Shown: piece after piece, positions 43,289-52,741 of the stretch | Position numbering within the stretch: the stretch's first letter is position 1 | Layout: each line of letters begins with the position of its first letter | Origin: Dipteris shenzhenensis | Taxonomy: Eukaryota > Polypodiophyta > Polypodiopsida > Gleicheniales | Assembly: GCA_047967505.1 (NCBI GenBank) | Contig: CM106540.1 | Strand: one strand, 5' to 3' | DNA: 64,000 bases | Notes under the pieces: model-generated | What the model was told of the DNA's origin: nothing | What the model saw: the letters and a program-made list of their open reading frames with translations, nothing else | The model's database searches: none | Program-made: the position numbers and the translations under genes

Positions 43289-43485
43289 GGAGGGGTGCGC
43301 CAGGCCTCTGAAGCAGTGCAAGACAGAGGCGACGCTCGCGGTCCCGGGCAGCAAGCTGCCGGATGGGGCCGCCCCCTGAAAGAAATAAGGTTAATATCAT
43401 GTGACCCGATGGGTCACGTATCAGATATAAAACTGATAAGAACAGATACTACACTTGATCTTAGCCCAAAGGCCGAGAAAGGTAT
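43289..43485 (-). ncRNA. U2: U2 spliceosomal snRNA
   Basis: U2 snRNA pairs with the intron branch site. The minus strand begins ATACCTTTCTCGGCC at 43485 and keeps the near-invariant 5' half, including the branch-site-pairing GTAGTA (43447-43452) and TCTGTTCTTATCAG. Stem I differs from the usual sequence only in its loop (CTTTGGGC). Stem IIa is a perfect GTGACCC/GGGTCAC helix with an ATC loop (43401-43417). Stem III (43344-43362) has a CTTG loop in a GC-rich helix. Stem IV is GCCTCTG paired with CAGAGGC (43303-43329), and the RNA ends GCGCACCCCTCC. Helices are preserved while their sequences differ from the familiar plant forms. The region between IIb and III reads TTATTTCTTTCAG, a weak Sm site. 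About 197 nt, matching plant U2. No 3' A-tail, which argues against a retropseudogene. Confidence 0.9.
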
Positions 43486-43509
43486 GATTTCCGTGTTGCT
43501 GCAGGTTGC

Positions 43510-43557
43510 CTTAAGAAGGCCTCCCCTCACCCTCTTTTGCAGTCTTGCCTATGGGAT
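43510..43557 (-). promoter_or_regulatory. Possible U2 USE and TATA-like elements
   Basis: Plant snRNA genes use an upstream element (RTCCCACATCG) near -70 and a TATA near -30. Here ATCCCATAGGC ends at -72 (43547-43557) and matches 7 of 11 positions. TTCTTAAGG sits near -30 (43510-43518). The spacing is right but both words are poor matches. Confidence 0.25.
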
Positions 43558-43699
43558 TGGATCTCTCATCGCCAAGTGTCCTTTGCTTATTCGATAGCTC
43601 CTTCCTTTAATTATTGCTTAGCTTAGACGCCTTCCCTACATGTTTAGCCCCTCCAATTATCATTGTCTATTTATGTTCACCACAGGAATGGCGAAGAGA

Positions 43700-44340
43700 C
43701 GCCTTTCCCTATGATGGCCGGGAGTGAGATTCGATGAGCAAGACCGAGGCCTCCTTAGCCTGGCGTAGCGATGCGGAGCAGGGCGGTTCTGAAAATTCGA
43801 GAAGACACGTGGAGGTTATACATTTCATCCCTCTAGCCCCCAGGGCTAATCCATTGGAACTACCACTCTTTTTATGTGCTTTTTGCATGCACTGTTCAAT
43901 ATCATCCCACAGTTCACGATGTTCACCATCTATCACTAAAGCTTGAAGTCGCTACTTAGATCTACCAGCAGCATGGTATCCCTTGCTACCATGGTGGACA
44001 AAGTCCTTAAATGTAAAGCGGAGATATCTATGGTCCTCATGTGGGGGTCCACTCAAGGGCAACTTTGATGTGTCGTGCTCCCTACGTCCCGCAGCATTGT
44101 ATCCCTTGTTTTCTCTTGCTTCGGCCACCATGGTGGGCAAAGTCTGTGATCGTCCTCTATTGGACTTTGATGGGCCCTCTTTGTCTTGCCTGTGCAATCA
44201 AACGAGCCGGTTTCCATTTCACCAGACCTCGAATAGGAAAGTCACCATGGGTTCGAGTAGCCCAAATCTTCTCTTGAATGAACAAGTGCCCCTTTCTCTC
44301 AACCTCCTGCATGTTACATGCATCTCACGAGTGGGATGAT
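43700..44340 (-). other. Gene-like region upstream of U2, unidentified
   Basis: Minus-strand frames at 43709-43936 (MIDGEHRELWDDIEQCMQKA) and 43952-44197 (ENKGYNAAGRREHDTSK, then KGYHAAGRSK) have protein-like composition, separated by one stop. An internal imperfect repeat of about 115 bases (GTATCCCTTG and ACCATGGTGG words at 43976 and 44098) underlies the two AAGR motifs. I recognise no domain. It is not repeated elsewhere in this window. Confidence 0.3.
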
Positions 44341-44344
44341 GCGC

Positions 44345-45335
44345 TCTACTTATCCTATCTCAATACCTAGCCAATCACGAGCCTCAAGGCATATCTGAGT
44401 ATAGCTAAGGTGGACCATTCAAACCCTCCCCCAAGGTCTGTGGACGCTGTGATAGTTGAGATATCAGGGACCATATCAAATTGTGGAGGACCTTGAATAG
44501 GGAACATTCTGGATTGTGGACTTGCATGGAAACGTATTCTCACCACTGGTGAATGGATTCTGCATGAAATCTTTTATAGGTTTATGAGAGCTGAATAACC
44601 CAATCAGAGGATCCGGAGTAGGAAGTTATTGCCGAGATGGCATCTAGATATAATACGGTGTTGCAGCTACTCGTATTTAGTTGATTGATATATTACACAT
44701 GTGGGTCGTCACTTCTAAGAAATGGTTTAAACTGAAGATGTTTGATTCTAGGATTCATTTCAAAAATGTCCTTATCCTTGAGCTCATCAGAATGCTGCAG
44801 TGTGCGAGAAGTCATTTCAATCAGTTCAAAACTCAGCATATGATGTCTGTACTATGCATAATAAGACTGTTGGTAAGTCACACAGCATCAGCCAACATAG
44901 CTAGGCAACCTCAGGAGCACAAGAGGATATTGATTCAAAGACACTTTTAGACAAAACGGGCAAGTGCATAACTGTTTCCTTCAAGCATTCCCCTCCTCTC
45001 CATTTGAACATCAAAAGCTCAAAGAACTGGAACAGGATGATGCAAAGTTGGATCTCAAATGAGCAAAGTGAGTAAGTCAATATGATGTCCTCGATCATCT
45101 CTGTTTATTGACTTTAAATTTTATCTGAATGACTTCGAGCCAGAAAACCAAATATGGTTATGGAAAATAGATCTAGAGGGATATCACCATTACCCCTAGT
45201 GGAAGTAATAAATAAATTTGCAGAGGAAAATGAGCAGTTTGCAAAGTTATAGGAATTGGAGGGTTACTTAACCCCAAGGATCCAGCTCACAGAGGAAGTT
45301 GTTTCTAAAGTATTTTAGTTGCCTTTGCACTTGGA
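44345..45335. other. Spacer, nothing recognised
   Basis: Short frames on both strands only. No repeat partner found within the window. Confidence 0.35.
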
Positions 45336-45338
45336 TGC

Positions 45339-45418
45339 TATTACAAACAAGGGAGTGCTCAATTGGAGATGAAGCTCACAAGACATGGGAAAGGAGAAAG
45401 ATGGAAGACCACACAAGT
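45339..45418 (-). repeat. Fragment of TRIM-like palindrome arm
   Basis: Matches 26342-26420 (ACAAGGGAGTGCTCAATTGG, GGAGAAAGATGGAAGACCAC). It lacks the primer-binding site and LTR start. A third location of this family. Confidence 0.75.
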
Positions 45419-45956
45419 AAATTCAACACACCACATCGTATTGTCTATCAGCCTCATGAAGAAAGAGGCTATGGTGATCCACACAATACAAGGGAATTTG
45501 TGTTGGCTTATACAAGACATGGAAATCAATGACTTGATGCTTGAGATGAATGTTGCACCATACAATCTATCCAATGCAATGCCTTTCCATGTAGGAGATA
45601 GAGCAAGAATGATATGTAATGCATCAACAAACACATTCAAGGACAATAAAATTACAATCTACATGTAACATTCTTCTACATTTTATCTCGTTTAGGAGAG
45701 CAGGGTGGGAGGAGTCTTCATTCCCTCTAGCGCTAGTTGGAATGAACTCTCGTGCCCCTATGTCAACTTGTGTACTTGTCTCCTTATTTAAGATATTTTT
45801 TATGCAAGTTCCATTGAGTATGAGATGCTTGAGAGAGTTAGTATGCAAGATGACTTGGTTGAGGATGTACTCAACATGCATATGTGCAAGTTAGTAATTA
45901 GACAATACTCCAACAAAGATATAGAACCAACAAATATATTTCCATCCAAAATGACA

Positions 45957-46860
45957 TCATACGAAAGGGTCTAGAGTCCCACTAAATAGTGGTCGTTGTC
46001 CACCAAAAGGTGTTGTCTTTTGTAAAAGCACTGCCCCAACAACAACATCACTGGCATCTGTTTCAACCACAAATGGTTCATTGGGATCTACTACCTTTAA
46101 GACAAGGGCAAAGACTATAGCCACTTTTAATTTCTCAAAGCTATTCTTTTGAGGTTCATCCCATATCAAGGTACTTCCCTTCCAGTTAAGCTAGTCCATC
46201 ACCTACATATGACCTCAAGACATTATTCATAAGTGTCATACAAGTTGTTGGAGCATTAGTTAAACCAATAGGCATTACTTTCAAAGCCGATAATGCCCGT
46301 ACCTAGTACAAAATGATGTCTTAGGGACATCCTCTTCTCTAATTTGCACTTGGTTATATCTTGACCTTAAGTCAATTTTGCTATAATATTTTCCCCCTTG
46401 CAATTGATCAAAGAGCTCATCAATGCGAGGCATAGGAAACTAATTTTTTATTGTGATTTTATTTAAGTCTCGATAATCTATGCATAAAACCATAATGCCA
46501 TCTTTTTTCTTTACCAATTTGAGCTGATGATCGTGGTGAGTTACTAGGTTGAATCTGGCCCTCTCTAAGATATTCAATTAACTTTGTTTTGATGTCGCAT
46601 TCTTCTTTTTGACTAAGTCTATAAGGTGAATTACAAATAGGGGTAGACCTAGGATGTACGTCTATTTTATGACCTACATCTCTCTCGGGAGGTAAACCAT
46701 TAGGCAAATCACACAAAAAACAATATTTAAATTTAGCCATTAAATCATTAAATGAAGATTCATAATTTTTAGATACATTAAGAGAAAATTGATTCTTTTT
46801 AGACGTAGCAGAAATAAATCACCCAAAAAAGTAAGGTCACAGAGATATACCTAACATTGT
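45957..46860 (-). pseudogene. pol: Ty3/gypsy RT and RNase H start
   Basis: Read on the minus strand, the RT N-terminal region comes first: GHKIDVHPRSTPICNSPYRL then [20 protein letters not shown]. The finger motif with a [12 protein letters not shown] stretch follows, then [21 protein letters not shown] deletion removes the YxDD box. The sequence resumes with EKLKVAIVFALVLKVVDPNE and the RNase H start FVVETDASDVVVGAVL. Frameshifts and stops are frequent. It looks like a different gypsy lineage from families 1 and 2, closer to the common chromovirus type, but this is an impression. Confidence 0.75.
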
Positions 46861-46929
46861 TGCTATTCTAGAAGTGGTTCCAATTTCATCACACAAATAA
46901 AGGGAGAGTTGGGTACATCATGGCATAAA

Positions 46930-49391
46930 GCAGCAATATTCATGCAGTCATACCCCACATCAAAATGGACTTGCAGAAAGGAAAAATAGGCATATTGGAG
47001 AGGTATCTCGTGCCATGCTCAACGAAAAAGACCTGCCAGATCTTTATTGGGCTGAAACAGTTGCTACAGCAGTCTACATAATGAACAAGACTCCCACTGC
47101 ATCAATACATGGCATGACGTAGAGGAGAGGTATAATGGTAGGAAACCAAATATTTCTCATTTGAAAGTTTTTGGTTGCATTGCCTATGTTGATGTGCTAG
47201 ATGAGTTGAGATCCAAGTTGGATCCAAAAGCTGAGAAGTGTATCTTTATTGGTTATTCTTTGCAACAAAAAGGGTATAGATGCTATAATCCTTCTACTCG
47301 TAAGTTTACAGTAAGCAGAGATGTTTTTGATGAGATGAGCAGCTGGTATGAACCAGTAAATGTGGTTGATGATGTAGATGCACAAAATGGTAATGTTGCA
47401 CAAAATTCACAGCAACAATCACAAAATATTAGTGGACCCGTAGTGTCCTCTAGCAGTGGTTCACATACTTCGCCATGGACAGGCAGATTGAGATCAGGAG
47501 AATCTCCTCAAAGCAATGCAGATAGTGGTATGCAGGTATCACGAAAAGGAAAAGAGAAAGTAGATCAGCCCATGGTTGATGTGAATGCAGGTCACTCTTA
47601 TGTGGATGGTGAATCCAGTGGCTCAGAACATAGCATTGATGATGAATTGGGTATTCCTTCTATTGTTACACCTGAAGTAAGGAAGACTAGGGATGTTTTA
47701 AGAGCACCTGGTAGTGAGCCTATTTTGTGCAGGTCTACCAGAGTCATCCTGTGGATAGGCTGAAATATGATGGATTTACAACCATTCACTATGCCTATAT
47801 GGTCAAAGTGATACAAGAACCAGAACCCACTTCTTTTAAGCAAGCCATGGGAAAAGAAAAATGGGAGAAAGCCATGGATGAAGAAATGGATGCCTTGGAA
47901 GCAAATGCTACATGGGAATTGGTGCCTTTGCCTAAAGACAAGAATGCAATTGGCTGCAAGTGGGTCTATAAGGTGAAGCACAATGCAGATGGTTCTGTGA
48001 GCAGATACAAGGCAAGATTAGTTGTCAAGGGGTATGCACAGACATATGGCATTGATTATGAAGAAACATTCAGTCCGGTTGCAAGGATGGCAACTGTAAG
48101 AGCAGTCATTGCTATGGCTGCATCGAAGGGATAGTCTTTACATCAGATGGATGTAAAGAATGCCTTCTTGCATGGTGATTTGCAAGAAGAGGTCTATATG
48201 GAGCAGCCACCAGGTTATGTGCATGCTGTTCATCCTGACTTTGTTTGCAGGTTGAAGAAATCCTTGTATGGCTTGAAGCAAGCACCCAGAGCATCGCCTG
48301 ACAAGATAGGACAGTATCTTGTCACTATTGGCTTTCAGATTTCCATGGCAGATTTCTCACTTTATGTGAGAAAAATAGAGAAAGGTATTATCCTGCTTGT
48401 CATTTATGTTGATAAATTGATCATCATAGGTGATAGTGATGAAGATATCCTTCATGTGAAAATGCTATTGAAGCAGAAGTTTGAGATGAAGGATTTGGGA
48501 GAGCTGCATTACTTCTTGGGCATTGAGGTGATTAGATCCACAAGTGGGATATGGCTCTTGCAGAGGTAGTATGGATTGGACATGTTGTCCAAATATGGGA
48601 TGATAGGCTATAAGCCTATTTCAGTTCCTTTGGAGCAAAATGTGAAGCTGAGTGCAGATGCAGGTGAGCTTCTGGAAGCTCCTACTATGTACAGATGCAT
48701 AGTAGGAAGTTTGATTTATATAAATATTACCAGGCCAGATTTAAGCTATGCTATTGGGTTGGTAAGTCAGTTTATGCAGGCTCTAAGGAAACATCATTTG
48801 GATGCAGCTAGACACATATTGAGGTATGTGAAGTCCACATTGTAGTATGGACTATTTTATTACACTAGAGCTCAGATACAGTTGCATGGATACACTGATG
48901 CTGATTGGGCTGGTAGTATTTCTAATAGACGATCTATCACTGGATATGTGTTTTCTTTTGGGAGTGCTGCAGTCACTTGGAGCAGCAAGAAATAGCCTAT
49001 AGTTGCCTTGTCGAGCACAGAGGCTGAATACAGGGGTGCAGCAATGGCTGCATGTGAGGTAGCTTGGTTGCATAAGCTGCTTTATGATATGCATCAGTCT
49101 ATAGATGGGCCAGTTGTCATTTATTGTGACAACATGAGCAGTATACACTTGGCTATACACTTGGCATATACACTTGGCAAATAACCCAGTCTATCATGCT
49201 AGAACAAAGCACATTGAGGTGCATTACCACTATGTGTGGGAGAAGGTTCTAGTAGGTTTTATTGATCTAGTTTATGTTAACACAGAGGATCAAGTAGCTG
49301 ACATATTCACAAAGGCATTGGGCAGAGAGAAGCTGCACAAGTTCAGAGACCTGCTTGGTGTGCAAGAATTGGGATTGAGCTCGAGGGGGAG
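46930..49391 (+). pseudogene. pol: Ty1/copia pol (IN-RT-RNase H), copy 1
   Basis: 5'-truncated within integrase. HTPHQNGLAERKNRHIGE contains the third catalytic acidic residue; a TAG and a shift lie near 47118. The linker 47161-47763 follows (KVFGCIAYVDV, IFIGYSLQQKGYRCYNPSTR), then [47 protein letters not shown]. The catalytic box reads VIYVDKLIII, so the second Asp of YVDD is Lys. RNase H has YTDADWAGS, SSTEAEYRGAAMA and YCDNMSS. In-frame TAGs at 48567, 48843 and 48993 and one near 48132 split it. A triplicated TATACACTTGGC word at 49142-49178 shifts the last part. The polypurine tract CTCGAGGGGGAG ends at 49391. Confidence 0.9.
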
Positions 49392-49747
49392 TGTTGAGAT
49401 ATCGAGCTCCACTGGTGATATGCTAGGGTGACCGTTGTGCATTTATGTCACCGACTTGTTAGCTATAGATGCGATTGGTACACCGCCCATAAATAATAGT
49501 TGGATGACAACTATCTTTATGTACTCTAGTTAGTGGCTCAGTTGGTATGCTACCTAGGTTAGCTGAGTTTGGTTTGAGATGCACATATAGGGTTCATCTA
49601 TTCCTTTTGTACTAGAGAGAGTTTTTTGGCTTTCACAACTAAGAAGAGGAAAACTGTTTTCAGCCTCCACCTTTGTGCGTATTCCCCCATTGTGTATGTT
49701 AGAAAGTTGCAAGTGAGACTCCTTACCTCTCTCCCACTTTCTTCACA
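49392..49747 (+). repeat. Copia 3' LTR, copy 1
   Basis: 356 bp, TGTTGAGATATCGAG to TTCTTCACA, following the polypurine tract. It matches the inverted LTR at 5077-5428. A-box-like TGGCTCAGTTGG (49534-49545) and B-box-like GGTTTGAGATG (49571-49581) lie in its middle. The sequence after it (CTCTTGCCTCTTTTGG) continues an element also present intact at 62122, which marks the insertion point. Confidence 0.88.
49534..49581 (+). promoter_or_regulatory. Pol III A/B-box-like pair in LTR
   Basis: Same layout as in the inverted LTR (5239-5286), 25-base gap. The B box here has lost the final CC, so this copy is weaker. Confidence 0.4.
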
Positions 49748-50340
49748 CTCTTGCCTCTTTTGGTTGATTATACATAAAGTGGTATGGACAACTAGCAATG
49801 CAAGGAACATCAGGCCAAGAAAATATGCACTAGAGCTCCAGAAGTTCTCCCACATGTCTTTATGAATTGCCAACTTTCCTTGCACCTTTGGGACAAAGTC
49901 AAGACTTGTGTTTCCTCTTTCCCTTTTAGTTATTCCTACATTCTTTTGGGGACAATCCTAACATCTTTGGAGGGGCAACCTCTTAATACTGCATAAGTGA
50001 GAATAGTCCATATCATACTGTTCCTTATGAAAAAGTATCAAAGTGGGAGTCAATTTTTCTACTCACATTGATGTCAGTACATTGCTAAAAGTACAACAAT
50101 ACTGATGGCTAGTCTCCCATAGAATGTCCAATTCTAATTATCAGTACTTGGAGATAATCCGCTATAGAGTTTGTCTCAAGGTTGCCAACACCGTATCTTC
50201 ATGCCTTATGATGGAGAGGTATGCCGACTCACCTGGCACCATCACAACAAAAATGAAGGTTAGAAAAATAAATTTTTGCTATGGAAGCCAGGCTTCCATG
50301 CTGGCACTATTAACTAGAAAAGAAATCAGGACAAGAGGCT
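49748..50340 (+). pseudogene. LINE 3' end (zf-RVT-like) remnant
   Basis: Homologous to 62122-62690. One frame encodes EVLPHVFRNCQLSLHLWDKV, the pattern of the zinc-binding domain at the C-terminus of non-LTR RT, followed by SFPFSYSYILLGTILTSLEG. The first Cys pair is degraded. It then runs into module Y of the dispersed repeat (CTCTTAATACTGCATAAG), so Y-Z may be the 3' part of this LINE-like element. Confidence 0.5.
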
Positions 50341-50985
50341 AGATGCTAGACATGGTAACGCTCGAGGGCCATAGAGGAAAAGGGAACGTGAGGGGAGAAG
50401 CGTTAACATGGGTGGGGAAATGGGATGAAGAGGGGTGGGAATGAAGAGGGAGACTATGGCACAACGGGAGAGGGAGAGGGGAAAGAGGAGCATGTACATG
50501 ATAGGAGGAGGAATGTAGAGATGGAAACATCAAGGGAAGAGGGTCATGCTTTATTTAAAAGGAAGCATGGGGGGAAATATCAAAGTACTAGCTAGGTGGC
50601 TTTACAAGAATGAGCATGTCACATCAAGGAATAGCCCCCTCCTTTTATAGCCAAGTGAAGGGGTCTCTCCCAATAAATGCATTCTCCCACATGCATGGTG
50701 TAGGTGGAAGAGTCTCCCATGTGGGCTAGGCGGTTATGCACTCTAAATTGTGTGTAACAACCCTTGGCCTCATTTTTTCACATATATCAATCCCAACTTT
50801 GGCAAACATCCTTGGCCTACTTCTCATACCACACTTGAGCCAAAACCCTCTAGAAATGTGGGAAGAACCAACAACCATCTATCTTCAGTAAGAAAGTTGA
50901 AACACAATGGCGCTTGAAGACCACAAGATACTCATTTGGATTTTCTTCAACCCGACCACAGAATACAGGAATGTCAGCCATCCTT
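50341..50985 (-). mobile_element. Minus-strand LTR-like repeat and gag start
   Basis: 50615-50800 and 52060-52235 are direct copies of one LTR-like stretch. On the minus strand each reads TTGATATATGTGG...CATGGGAGACTCTTCCAC...CTATAAAAGGAGGGGGC, which includes a TATA box. At 50985 the minus strand starts a gag-like frame (MADIPVFCGRVEENPNEYLV) that decays within 50 codons. The order in this unit is scrambled relative to a normal element. Confidence 0.45.
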
Positions 50986-51054
50986 GGGAAATGGAAAAGA
51001 GAGAGATGAAATGAGGCTTATCTATCGGCAAACAATGGAAATAGGTAGCTTGAA

Positions 51055-51243
51055 CTAAAAATCAGGTGAAGATACATCCACAAAGCACACATAGGCAGGG
51101 TAGGGTGTGACTGGTGTATTGTGAAATACTATACGGGAAGAATCTTCAGCATAGAATAGCTCATAGACAATCTTGTAAGGACCAATCCTTATTGGTCCAG
51201 GCATGATATTGCATCCATCTTTATAGGCGAGGGTTAGAGACAC
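51055..51243 (-). pseudogene. Unidentified frame next to RNase H-like
   Basis: Encodes TLAYKDGCNIMPGPIRIGPY and KIVYELFYAEDSSRIVFHNT. It lies downstream of the RNase H-like frame on the same strand and could be part of the same polyprotein. Not recognised. Confidence 0.3.
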
Positions 51244-51629
51244 GGCGCTGCATGAGGTTCTTCATCAAGGCAAACAAGAATGCCATCACAAATGTCAATA
51301 GTTGGAGAGCTTGCACATCACCTTCAACTTCCTCCAATTCTTGTAGTCACCATGCTATTTCTTCAAGGGGTGTGCAGTCTGTCATCCTTCTTTTGAGAAA
51401 TGTCCTTGACCTTTCTGATCATGTTTCGAAGTCGGTAAACTCGTATCAAATATGCACAACACTTAGTTTCATGATGACCATAACCTTTTCATTCCTTACA
51501 AATGATCACCCTCATTCGTGGCTTGTGGCTCTGTTGGGGTGGCGCTTCCACTCGCTTCATGCGTGATTGAAGTACAAGCTTCATGTGCCAAGAAATCAAC
51601 ACAACTAAATTTTGAGCTCGAGGGATATG

Positions 51630-51992
51630 CTAAATTTTTACCTCTTCAAATTGTTTGCAAAGTTCCAATGCTTGTTGATGTCGTGGAACCAAGTCTTCGC
51701 TCCGCACCTTCCACCTTCCACTAACTTGTTCACACACGAGTTGAGAATCTCCTTGCATCTCAAGTTGCTTGATGTGATGTTCTTGTGCCTTTTGTAGCCC
51801 AAAAATGAGTGCCGAGTACTCAACTTGGTTGCAATTACTTGCAGGTGCTGACTTGCTATAATAATACATCTCACCCCCTAGTGCAGTGAGCTTCACACCC
51901 ACACGAGCAGCCTTGGTCGAAGGTTTGTATGCTCTGTCAAATTGAAGGAGCAAAGATGTCATCACACCAAGACTAAAATCCGAACATCCCAA
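51630..51992 (-). pseudogene. RNase H-like (RVT_3 type) domain
   Basis: A minus-strand open stretch of 120 codons without an ATG at its left end. It starts with FDRAYKPSTKAARVGVKL (first catalytic Asp present; the usual FDGA is FDRA), then NQVEYSALIFGLQKAQEHHI with the catalytic Glu, then LEMQGDSQLVCEQVSGRWKV with the next Asp. After a stop the phase continues with HIPRAQN, matching the usual HVPREQN-type motif. This is the plant/archaeal-type RNase H found in some plant Ty3 and LINE elements and in a few host proteins. LTR-like copies on both sides suggest an element. Confidence 0.7.
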
Positions 51993-52059
51993 GTTTCTTG
52001 GTAGTCCAAGATAGGTAGAAGGAGAGGGTGGGGAGAATTCAATACTTGAGCAAGACGTT

Positions 52060-52235
52060 CAACACCAAGGAATAGCCCCCTCCTTTTATAGCGAAGTGAG
52101 TGAGTCTCTCCCAAAAAATGCATCCTCCCACATGTATGGTGTGTGTGGAAGAGTCTCCCATGTGGGCTAGGCAGTTACACACTCTCAATTGTGTGTGACA
52201 ACCCTTGGCCTCAATTTTCCACATATATCAACCCC
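52060..52235 (-). repeat. LTR-like copy 2 of minus-strand element
   Basis: Direct-repeat partner of 50615-50800, sharing GGAATAGCCCCCTCCTTTTA and CACATATATCAA. The full LTR limits were not resolved. Confidence 0.55.
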
Positions 52236-52239
52236 CATA

Positions 52240-52741
52240 TCCCAAGTCTAAGATACTCCCTTGGTCTCTTTCCAATTTTATAATATGGTCAAACATCTAG
52301 GAGGACATGTGGAGGGTTGGCACAAGGAATCTTGCCACCTCATCCTACTTTCCCCATTATTTAACTTGCACTCTTGGACTTTCTACACCTCCCCCACATG
52401 GGCCTATCCTACATGGAGGGAAGAATCCAATATAATATCCATCTCCACCTATTTTATATTACTTCTCCCATGGTCCTTGGGACATATCTCACTAAATGCA
52501 GGCGTGGGACTGCCTAGGTGGAGGAGTGGCACATGGAGGACCCATGCCACCTTATCATTTTATATTATTACTACCGTGGATTATGTACAACACACCTTAT
52601 GGGTCCTCTTACATGGAAGGGTGGCACATGGTCATGCCTTGCTATCTCAACCCTGGGCCCTATGCACACCATATTTTAATATACGATTGCCACACACACA
52701 AGCACACACAAATATCTATGCCTTTTTACTTTGGTCAAATT
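52240..52741. other. Spacer with diffuse repeats
   Basis: The words ACATGGAGG and GTGGCACATGG recur three or four times. There is no domain in the 174-codon plus-strand frame at 52261-52785, which looks accidental. Confidence 0.35.

Noticed and set aside
43289-43485. U2 retropseudogene
   Set aside because: Full length, helices preserved by paired changes, and no A-rich tail or flanking duplication. A retropseudogene would be expected to show unpaired changes.
49530-49600. Genuine tRNA gene in the LTR
   Set aside because: A/B-like boxes are present but no acceptor or anticodon stem can be formed. It is at most tRNA-derived.
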